A stretch of 64,000 bases of DNA, from the NCBI RefSeq assembly GCF_000332195.1, contig NZ_KB235922.1, positions 2,070,211 through 2,134,210 of the forward strand. The letters run 5' to 3'. Made by a program: the position numbers and the translations under genes. Below are positions 37,275 to 44,462 of the stretch, piece after piece. Each line of letters starts with the position of its first letter. Positions within the stretch are counted from its first letter, which is position 1. Source of the stretch: Pleurocapsa sp. PCC 7319. GTDB taxonomy: Bacteria; Cyanobacteriota; Cyanobacteriia; Cyanobacteriales; Xenococcaceae. The notes under the pieces were generated by a model. The model had not been told where the DNA came from. It saw only the letters and a program-made list of their open reading frames with translations, and did no database searches.

Positions 37275-38489
37275 ATGAACCATGTTTCTCCTTCCCCTGT
37301 CATCTCTCTTCCAGATTCTCAATCAACAACAACCACTAAAGTCATTTTGGTTCGCCATGCTCGCACCAACTATAATGAGCAGGGTCGATATCAAGGCAGT
37401 AGTGACGCCTCAGTACTAACAGCTAAAGGACATAAAGATGCCTATCGAACTGGATTAGCTTTACAACAATTTTCTTTTGATGCGATATACACTAGCCCTT
37501 TAACTAGGGTGCAACAAACAACTCAAGAAATTACTTTTGCTTTACAGCAAACAGCTGATAATCTGCCCACTGTGATTACTGAGCCGAAATTGACTGAGAT
37601 TCAGATGTCTGATTGGCAGGGATTATTCTACCAAGAAGTGAAAGAAAAATTTTCTGAAGCTTATCGTTGTTGGCTAGAAACACCCCATCTTTTTTCTTTT
37701 AGTACTAGCCCTACTATTTCTTTTCCTGTATTAGATTTATTCCAACAAGCAGAAAATTTTTGGCACCAGGTTTTAGAACAGCATCGAGGTCAAACTATTC
37801 TAGTTGTGGCTCATGGGGGGACAAATCGGGCATTGATTAGCACAGCCATTGGATTAAACCCTGAGCATTATCACAGTTTACAACAATCTAATTGCGGAAT
37901 CAGTTGTTTAGAATTTTCACACACGAATTATAGTAGTGGTAAATTAAGCTTTCTCAATGTAACCGATCATCTCAGTGAGGATTTACCCAAGCTCAAGGCG
38001 GGAAACACAGGCTGGAGATGGCTATTATTGTCCAATCAAGTTCCAGAAAATTTACTAGATTCGTCTGCTTTACCCAGGTTCGTCAATCGAGATTTAATTA
38101 ATTGTATCTTGACAGACAATTCTCAAATGTCAGAACATTTAGCTAATAAACTGCTTAAGTTTGGTAAACAGACAATACATTTATCAGTATCTCAAGATTG
38201 CTTTCTCGAAAGCTGGCAACAGACAATTTTTAACCGACAACAGCTCAACTATGATTCCAAACCAGCCAGTTTAATCACTGGTTTGATTATTGCACCAGAA
38301 AAACTACTCTCTCAAATTGTCCGTAAAACTTTAGGTATCGCTACTCCTTTAGAAATAGCTAATCACCTTAGCGTAATTCATTATCCCCACGGCAAACGAC
38401 AATCTATACTGCAGGGTGTATTGCCAATTAATAATAGCCATCTAGCTGATAAATTAAATAATAATCAATATGCTGTAAATAATTTATGA
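37275..38489 (+). CDS. Two-part histidine phosphatase (phosphoglycerate mutase-like)
   Basis: 404 residues. Residues 22-215 are a histidine phosphatase domain: LVRHARTNYNEQGRYQG holds the catalytic RH(A/G) motif with Ala in place of the usual Gly, and LVVAHGGTNRALIS holds the second His. After about residue 240 (NTGWRWLLLSN...) comes a 160-residue region not recognised, ending IHYPHGKRQSILQG. Cyanobacterial two-domain histidine phosphatases of this length include phosphoserine phosphatases, but the C-terminal part here does not obviously repeat the first domain. It lies just upstream of the porin gene on the same strand. Confidence 0.8.
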   Translation: MNHVSPSPVISLPDSQSTTTTKVILVRHARTNYNEQGRYQGSSDASVLTAKGHKDAYRTGLALQQFSFDAIYTSPLTRVQQTTQEITFALQQTADNLPTVITEPKLTEIQMSDWQGLFYQEVKEKFSEAYRCWLETPHLFSFSTSPTISFPVLDLFQQAENFWHQVLEQHRGQTILVVAHGGTNRALISTAIGLNPEHYHSLQQSNCGISCLEFSHTNYSSGKLSFLNVTDHLSEDLPKLKAGNTGWRWLLLSNQVPENLLDSSALPRFVNRDLINCILTDNSQMSEHLANKLLKFGKQTIHLSVSQDCFLESWQQTIFNRQQLNYDSKPASLITGLIIAPEKLLSQIVRKTLGIATPLEIANHLSVIHYPHGKRQSILQGVLPINNSHLADKLNNNQYAVNNL

Positions 38490-38514
38490 TTTACTATTTT
38501 GTAGTTGGAGGTTG

Positions 38515-39999
38515 ATGAGAAAAATCTTTAAGCCAACTGTAAAGTTGGGAATAGTTGCTATTGCCACAATTTTCTCTTCCTCTATTACTTTAGCTAATAC
38601 TTTAGAATCAATTCCTGCTGTATTTAAACTCAAATTAATCCACAATTCAGACCGGGAATACCTAGCATTACAATCCTTGGCACAACGTTATAGCTGCTCT
38701 ACAAAATTCTCCCACGATCTCAGTAATATTCCTATTACACGTTACGAATTTGCTGTCGGTTTAAATAATTGTTTACAGCAATTTGAATCTATTTCTGACC
38801 CCAAAGACTTAGCTACTTGGCAGAGACTGCAACAAAATTTTGCTTTAGAATTAGTTGACTTAAGCAATAAAATCGATGAGGTTGAAACTGATCTAAACCA
38901 AGTAGAAGTACATCAATTTTCTACTACAACCAGACTTAATGCTCAGGTTTTATTCTTTCTTGCAGATAGTTTTGGTCAAGAGGCAAATAACAGCGCAACT
39001 TTTTCAGGTTATCGAACCAGATTAGATTTTGATACTAGTTTTGATGGTCAAGATCTGCTCAAAATTCGTTTAGAAAATAGAAATATCGGACGTTTAGACG
39101 ATGTTACAGATACTTTTTTAAGTCGTTTAAGTGTTGATGGTGATAGTGATGGTCGAACTGAAATCGCCGAACTTTCTTATGCGTTTAGTCCTGCCAAAAA
39201 TACAGAGATTATGTTGGGAACTGTAGGAGTTGGTCTGAATGATATTGGAGAAGTTTTAAATCCTTTTTCCAGTAGTAGTCAAGGTGCATTATCTCGTTTT
39301 GCTCGCAGAGATCCCGCTACTTTACGTGGTGCAGGAGGTTCGGGAATTGGCATCGAACAAGAATTTAGCGACAAAGTTTCTGCCAGTGCCGGTTATTTAA
39401 TCGAGAGTGAAAATGTTGCTAATCCTGAAGCTGGTAGGGGGATATGGCAAAGTTCTGCTAGTGCGATCGCTCAACTTGTGCTTAAACCTAAAGATAAATT
39501 GGCTTTAGCCTTAACCTATACCCATATTTACCAACAAAATGAAGATGTTAATCTAATGGGTTCAACGGGAATTGAAGAATCAAATCAACCATTCGGTAGT
39601 AATGCCACCACTGCAAATAATTTAGGCTTACAGTTCAATTGGATAGTTAATTCTAGTTTGGAAGTTGGCGGGTGGTTTGGCTATACTCAAGCTCAACAAC
39701 AAAACAATGGTGATGCCGAAGCCACTATTCTGAATGGAGCCCTAACCTTTGCTTTCCCCGATCTGCTGGTAGAAAATAATCTGGGAGGAATCATTATCGG
39801 TGTACCACCAGCGATCGCCAATCATGATGATAGTAGTTTAATCGCGGCAGAAACTCCTCTGCACATTGAAGCTTTGTATCGTGTAGAAATCGATGACAAT
39901 ATCGAAATCACCCCTGGTTTTTTTACCATTATCAATCCTGATACCGATGATGGTAGTACTCTTTGGGTGGGCACAGTCAGAACTTTATTTCGTTTCTAG
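38515..39999 (+). CDS. Outer-membrane porin (OprB/iron-uptake porin family)
   Basis: 494 residues from ATG 38515, preceded closely by GGAGG (a TTG three bases earlier is a poorer choice). Signal peptide LGIVAIATIFSSSITLANT. A partial SLH-like segment, ITRYEFAVGLNNCLQQ (about residues 80-95), is followed by a coiled coil and a large beta-barrel. The barrel has repeated aromatic and Gly-rich strands (for example EIAELSYAFSP, ASAGYLIES, GGWFGYTQAQ) and a C-terminal Phe, the outer-membrane insertion signal. This SLH-coiled coil-OprB layout is the common cyanobacterial porin form. Permeant unknown. Confidence 0.92.
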   Translation: MRKIFKPTVKLGIVAIATIFSSSITLANTLESIPAVFKLKLIHNSDREYLALQSLAQRYSCSTKFSHDLSNIPITRYEFAVGLNNCLQQFESISDPKDLATWQRLQQNFALELVDLSNKIDEVETDLNQVEVHQFSTTTRLNAQVLFFLADSFGQEANNSATFSGYRTRLDFDTSFDGQDLLKIRLENRNIGRLDDVTDTFLSRLSVDGDSDGRTEIAELSYAFSPAKNTEIMLGTVGVGLNDIGEVLNPFSSSSQGALSRFARRDPATLRGAGGSGIGIEQEFSDKVSASAGYLIESENVANPEAGRGIWQSSASAIAQLVLKPKDKLALALTYTHIYQQNEDVNLMGSTGIEESNQPFGSNATTANNLGLQFNWIVNSSLEVGGWFGYTQAQQQNNGDAEATILNGALTFAFPDLLVENNLGGIIIGVPPAIANHDDSSLIAAETPLHIEALYRVEIDDNIEITPGFFTIINPDTDDGSTLWVGTVRTLFRF

Positions 40000-40172
40000 T
40001 CGAGCAAAAATATAGCTGACAGCTTTTAATGAAAAATCTCTCATAAAAACTTCACATCTCCTTCATCGATCGAGACGAAGATATCTTTTAAAGGCAAAAG
40101 AGTAAATAAGCATTAAATATCAATAAGCATTTTCTTAAATATTAATTCTTAATAGAAAGCTATAACTATTCA

Positions 40173-41198
40173 ATGAAAATTCTAATTACTGGTGTAGCTG
40201 GCTTTATTGGCTACCATTTAGCAAAAAGACTATTAGCAGAAGGGAACCAAGTACATGGGATTGATAATCTTAACGAATACTATGATCTTACTCTCAAGCA
40301 CGCACGCTTAGAGCAACTACTACCACACCCTAGATTCACTTTCGATTATTTAGATATTAGCGATCGCTTTTTGGTGACTGAATTATTTCAAAAACATAAT
40401 TTTGATTATGTCATTCATCTAGCTGCCCAAGCAGGAGTTCGCTATTCCCTCAAAAATCCTCACGCTTATGTTGATAGCAATTTAGTTGGTTTTACTCACA
40501 TTTTAGAAGGTTGTCGTCAAAGCCAAATTGAACATTTGGTGTTTGCTTCCTCCAGTTCAGTTTATGGTGCCAATACCAAAGTTCCTTTTGCCGTTAGCGA
40601 TAATGTAGATCATCCAGTTTCTCTGTATGCAGCTACAAAGAAAGCTAACGAATTAATGGCACACGCCTATAGTCATCTGTATCAAATTCCTATGACTGGG
40701 TTGCGATTCTTTACCGTTTATGGACCATGGGGTAGACCCGATATGGCTTATTTCAAATTTGTCAGAGCGATCGCCAAAGGTGAAAGGATTGATGTTTACA
40801 ACTTTGGTAAGATGAAGCGGGACTTCACCTATATTGACGACATTATTGAGGCCATAGTCAGAGTTCTGGCAAAAACTCCCCAATCTTCAAAAAATCAACC
40901 TCCTTATAAAATCTATAATGTCGGCAATAATAATCCCGTAGAGTTGAACGAATTTATCGCTATTATCGAGAGAATAATGGGTAAATCAGCCCAGAAAAAT
41001 TTACTCCCCATGCAGCCAGGAGATGTAGTTTCTACCTTTGCAGATATAGATGAATTAATAGCAGATATAGATTTTAAGCCTACGACTACACTTGCTCAGG
41101 GGTTAGAGAATTTTATTAACTGGTATCTAGAATACTATCTTGATTCTCCTGTCAGTGTGGATAAGTTAGTCACAAGAAGATTGGTGACTGCTAGATAA
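40173..41198 (+). CDS. NAD-dependent sugar epimerase (UDP-glucuronate 4-epimerase-like)
   Basis: 341 residues. The N-terminal GVAGFIGYHLAKRLL motif binds NAD. The catalytic Ser is in ASSSSVYG and the Tyr/Lys pair in SLYAATKKANE. IDNLNEYYDLTLKHARLEQL and TGLRFFTVYGPWGRPDMAY match the UDP-glucuronate/galacturonate 4-epimerase group (CapI/WbpV-like) rather than GalE. It makes UDP-galacturonate for surface glycans in relatives. Placement at the end of the glycan block supports this. Confidence 0.9.
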   Translation: MKILITGVAGFIGYHLAKRLLAEGNQVHGIDNLNEYYDLTLKHARLEQLLPHPRFTFDYLDISDRFLVTELFQKHNFDYVIHLAAQAGVRYSLKNPHAYVDSNLVGFTHILEGCRQSQIEHLVFASSSSVYGANTKVPFAVSDNVDHPVSLYAATKKANELMAHAYSHLYQIPMTGLRFFTVYGPWGRPDMAYFKFVRAIAKGERIDVYNFGKMKRDFTYIDDIIEAIVRVLAKTPQSSKNQPPYKIYNVGNNNPVELNEFIAIIERIMGKSAQKNLLPMQPGDVVSTFADIDELIADIDFKPTTTLAQGLENFINWYLEYYLDSPVSVDKLVTRRLVTAR

Positions 41199-41214
41199 CA
41201 GATAACAGATAACT
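41193..41214. repeat. Heptanucleotide tandem repeat (AGATAAC)
   Basis: Three copies of AGATAAC, starting at the epimerase stop codon and ending just before the IS605 element end. Confidence 0.85.
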
Positions 41215-41224
41215 GTGAAATGAA

Positions 41225-42636
41225 CTACCCCAACGCAAGGCGATGGGGTTTCCCATGAACCTTGGAATTGCGTTGTGATTTTTGACGTTTCATCTGCCCA
41301 AGTTGCTTCATCGAGCCAGTATGCTTACGCTTACTAGTCAAGGAAGTAGAGCTTAGACATCCACTGTCTGAGAGATGCGTCCCACACCCCTGTTGCTGGT
41401 TTGTAGCAACGTTATACATGACAAGTACAGAACCTCGATCACGTTCAATTTCAAAATTACAGCTATCACAAATATGATAGCGATTAGACAAGTTAGCCCA
41501 GTCTTTATGTACCGTCCCGCATTTAGGGCATCTTTGACTAGGTTTGACTCTTCTCGTGTTTAATCGAAGTAGCAAACCGCCTTTGGCTTCAATTTTGTAA
41601 GCAATCATTTGGTTAAGAGTGCCAAAGCCAACAGAAAGTATAGACTTATTAAGTCCTGCTTTCTGCTTCTTACGAAAGTTGCTCATGGGGGAAACCCCCA
41701 AGACCGCACTTTCGCGCTTCTTACGTTTGCTACCTTGTCTTGCTTTGCGTGTTAAGCCTTTGGTATTTAGCTTTTCAGTTACCCCGATGTCATGACGACT
41801 TGCTATGTCTGAGGTAATTTTGTGCTGCCAATCGGCACGCTGATTTGCCACTTTGCGCTGTAATTTTGATACTTGTCTTCGTGCTTTTTCCAACGATTTG
41901 AAGCTTTTATGCTTTTCTTTCTATTTGGTGCGCGTTTTCTTCTGAGTTTTTTTGATTCTTGCTTGACTTTCTTCTCTGTATTTTTCGTAAAACGAGGATT
42001 AGATACTTCCTCAAACTTTTTACCATCAAAGCAAGTAATAGCAGTAGCAGTACCCAAATCAAAAGCAACTATTGACTCATATTTCAAATCTGACAAAGAA
42101 CCAAACTTTGCTTGTTCAACTGAAACATTACAAGTAAAACTGGCAAACCACTGTTTTTTGCTTGGCTTATAAACAATGGTTAACGTAGTTGGAGTACACC
42201 AAGATTTTGCTTGTCCTCTCATTTTCAGGGTTATACCTAAATCATTAAGAGTAACTACGCCGTGCTTACCGTTGGTTTTAGCCTTCCAACCAGACCTAGA
42301 ACTATATGTCCAGCCTGAATAATTTCTAATCGCTTTGAACTTTGGCAAGCCTCTTAATCCTTTTAGAAAAGAATTATGGGCTAAATCAACCCTTTTTACT
42401 GTTGACTGCAAAGCTTGAGAATGAAGATAAGCAAATTCAACCCATTCTTTTTTGAATGCTGGTAAACAGTTTTGCTGTTGAAAATAGTCAACAGTTTTTT
42501 GATTTTTCTTCCACTCAAAGCGGCGATGAGCGATACAAGCATTATAGAGATACCCATGAAGACGACGAGCAGCAAACAATTCTCTTTCTTGAGTCTTGTT
42601 TGGGTACAGCCGAAATGTGTATCTTCTAAGTGCCAT
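41225..42636 (-). pseudogene. tnpB: tnpB (RNA-guided nuclease of IS605), one-base frameshift
   Basis: Two overlapping frames (42636-41803 and 41893-41225) together form one TnpB. The first carries the N-terminal region and RuvC Asp (IVAFDLGTATAITCF). The second carries VTEKLNTKGL (RuvC Glu), the RCPKCGTVHKDWAN...CDSC zinc ribbon and ERDRGSVLVMYN (third acidic residue). The frames join at TGGAAAAAGCACG, and a -1 shift after AAG gives the expected SNRWKKARRQVSKL. The element has five A residues (41885-41889 on the complement) where six would keep frame. A 12-residue in-frame insertion (ESAVLGVSPMSN) also interrupts the second part. Probably inactive unless the shift is programmed. Confidence 0.88.
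41228..41248 (-). other. IS605 end hairpin at the tnpB 3' end
   Basis: CCCCA-ACGCAAGGCGA-TGGGG begins directly at the tnpB stop codon. In this family this end overlaps the guide (omega) RNA, so a guide would be read from the DNA just beyond it (about 41200-41220, the AGATAAC repeat). Inference from family knowledge. Confidence 0.6.
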
Positions 42637-42700
42637 ATGTGATTTAATAGATTTAATGTTTCAGTCGATAAGATAAAGCATATCACAATCAGTCGATGTC

Positions 42701-43123
42701 ATGTCAACTAGCTTAAGAAAAGCTTCACACTCTGTTTTTTCTATTCACTTGCACGTAATTTTTGTGACTAAATATCGTCGCCAAGTTTTGACTAAGGAGA
42801 TGATTAAGGATGCCAAAAAAGTATTTCAAAGAATTCTAGAATCTAACTACTCAATTTTGTCTAATTGCGAGGGTGAAGCTGACCATTTGCACTTGCTTAT
42901 TGACTTACATCCAAATAACAATATTTCTAATTTGGTATCTTCTCTCAAATCTGCAAGTAGCAGGATTTTGAGAAAAAAATACCCCCAGGAAATAGCTCAA
43001 CATTACTGGGGGAAAAATGCTAAATTATGGCATGACTCCAAGTGTATTATTTCTTGTGGCGGCGCACCATTAGAAGTCATCAAACAGTATATTGATAATC
43101 AGTCAGGTGGAAAAGAATCTTGA
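42701..43123 (+). CDS. tnpA: IS200/IS605 TnpA (Y1 transposase)
   Basis: 140 residues, normal length. The HUH motif is seen as EADHLHLLIDLHP, and the catalytic Tyr lies in LEVIKQYIDNQ near the C-terminus. KYRRQVLTKEM and FQRILESNYSILSNCEGEA match the family. It cuts and rejoins single-stranded DNA at the element's end hairpins. It is divergent from tnpB with 64 bases between starts, and ends 25 bases before the right-end palindrome. Confidence 0.95.
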   Translation: MSTSLRKASHSVFSIHLHVIFVTKYRRQVLTKEMIKDAKKVFQRILESNYSILSNCEGEADHLHLLIDLHPNNNISNLVSSLKSASSRILRKKYPQEIAQHYWGKNAKLWHDSKCIISCGGAPLEVIKQYIDNQSGGKES

Positions 43124-43147
43124 TTGGATGCTGCGCAGTTTGTTATT

Positions 43148-43197
43148 TGTCGTGCATTCATCCCACAACTTAAGAAGATGGGGAATTCTGCACGACA
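43148..43197 (+). other. IS605 end palindrome downstream of tnpA
   Basis: TGTCGTGCA...TGCACGACA encloses CATCCCACAACTTAAGAAGATGGGG, a nested stem. It matches the imperfect hairpins found at cyanobacterial IS605 ends and may also terminate tnpA transcription. Confidence 0.65.
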
Positions 43198-43584
43198 CTT
43201 CGTTAAATCTTAGAGACTATAGATAGGTCAACGTGAGCATCCAACGAAAAGAATTCGTTATGTCTGAGAGAAACAATTTGTTTTCTAGGAGTTCGACGAG
43301 ATGGAAAAAACTGAAATATTTCGCAACTTTCTAATTTTTAGATCTCTAAAGTCCTGATTATTTCGTTAAGAACAACATAACTCCTAACTCCTAACTCCTA
43401 ACTCCTAACTCCTAACTCCTAACTCCGAATTCCGAACTTACGTAGGTCAATTTTAATCCGCTTACACTGAATCTACTTTTTCCCAAAGTCAATCTCTAAA
43501 GCATTTACTCTCTGGTGCTTGCTAATTCAATTAGCTTACTCCATAGTCTTAAAAGAGGAATGATTAGTGATGTGAATTAATGCG
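43198..43584. other. Spacer upstream of rhodanese gene with heptamer repeats
   Basis: No gene seen. Holds seven copies of CTCCTAA followed by CCGAATT units at 43380-43438 (all 7-base units). The AT-rich stretch after 43440 probably contains the rhodanese promoter. Confidence 0.5.
43380..43438. repeat. Heptanucleotide tandem repeat (CTCCTAA, then CCGAATT)
   Basis: The longest heptamer array in the window, about eight units. The last two units switch to the CCGAATT/CCGAACT type found at 10080-10127. Confidence 0.92.
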
Positions 43585-44406
43585 ATGACCAATAATTATT
43601 ATGTAAATTGTCAATGGTTGGCAGAAAATCTAAACCATCCACAGGTAGTGATTGTAGATTGTCGTTTTCAACTTGCTTCTCCCACCTGGGGATACGACCA
43701 ATATTGTCTTGCTCATATTCCAGGTGCTTATTATTTAGATCTAAATCGAGATTTATCCAGCCCAGTAAAACTTCATGGTGGTCGCCATCCCTTACCTAAT
43801 CTAGACCAACTTGCCACTAAGCTAGCCTCTATTGGCATAGTCCAGTCAGAGACTTTGGTGGTAGCCTATGATGATTCTCGTTTTGCTTTTGCGTCTCGTT
43901 TGTGGTGGCTGCTGCGATATTTAGGTCACGATCGCGTTGTTTTACTTGATGGTGGTTGGAATGCTTGGCAAGCTACTGATTATCCTACTACTCAAGAGAT
44001 TCCTCAACCTCAAAAAGGCTCTTTTATTTCTCAACCTCAAACTGACTGGATTGTGAATCTAGAAACAGTTAAGAGCCGTAAAGATTTGCCAGGTGTGATT
44101 TTAGTTGATTCTAGAGATAGCGATCGCTATGAAGGGAAAAGAGAACCCATCGATCCGATTGCTGGTCATATTCCAGGGGCAGTTAATTCTCCTTGGAAAC
44201 AAGCTTCTGAGCCAGAAGGATACCTGCATCCTCAAAAAGAACAAGCAAAATTGTGGTCTTCTTATCGACAAGCAGAAGAAATAATTGTTTACTGCGGTTC
44301 TGGTGTAACTGCTTGTGTTAATTTACTATCTTTACAAATTGCTGGTATTGATAATGCCAAGTTATATCCAGGTGGGTGGAGTGATTGGTGTTCTTATTTA
44401 AGATGA
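43585..44406 (+). CDS. Sulfurtransferase, tandem rhodanese (TST/MST type)
   Basis: 273 residues with two rhodanese domains. The N-terminal one is inactive (VVIVDCRFQ...LDGGWNAW without a catalytic Cys loop). The C-terminal one carries the active loop YCGSGVTACVNLL with the sulfur-accepting Cys. CGSGVTA is the 3-mercaptopyruvate-type loop, so mercaptopyruvate may be preferred over thiosulfate. No signal peptide. Its 3' end lies about 90 bases before a terminator-like hairpin inside the next gene. Confidence 0.92.
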   Translation: MTNNYYVNCQWLAENLNHPQVVIVDCRFQLASPTWGYDQYCLAHIPGAYYLDLNRDLSSPVKLHGGRHPLPNLDQLATKLASIGIVQSETLVVAYDDSRFAFASRLWWLLRYLGHDRVVLLDGGWNAWQATDYPTTQEIPQPQKGSFISQPQTDWIVNLETVKSRKDLPGVILVDSRDSDRYEGKREPIDPIAGHIPGAVNSPWKQASEPEGYLHPQKEQAKLWSSYRQAEEIIVYCGSGVTACVNLLSLQIAGIDNAKLYPGGWSDWCSYLR

Positions 44407-44462
44407 ACCACTGCTCGCTGTATGATTGTGGGAAGAGACTGCATATATTCTCTTATCCAAAG

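Larger units (their letters stand above)
41220..43200. mobile_element. IS200/IS605-family element with tnpB (minus) and tnpA (plus)
   Basis: Divergently arranged tnpA and tnpB genes with hairpins at both ends: CCCCA...TGGGG at 41228-41248 and a longer imperfect palindrome TGTCGTGCA...TGCACGACA at 43148-43197. These are the subterminal structures TnpA recognises in single-stranded form. Family elements have no terminal inverted repeats and no target duplication, so the exact ends are approximate. tnpB carries a frameshift; tnpA looks intact. Confidence 0.85.

Noticed and set aside
38512-38514. TTG as the porin start codon
   Set aside because: It directly abuts GGAGG with no spacing; the ATG at 38515 is the better start.
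5338-43440. CRISPR array interpretation of the tandem repeats
   Set aside because: Units are 7 bases, contiguous, without spacers, and no cas genes are present.
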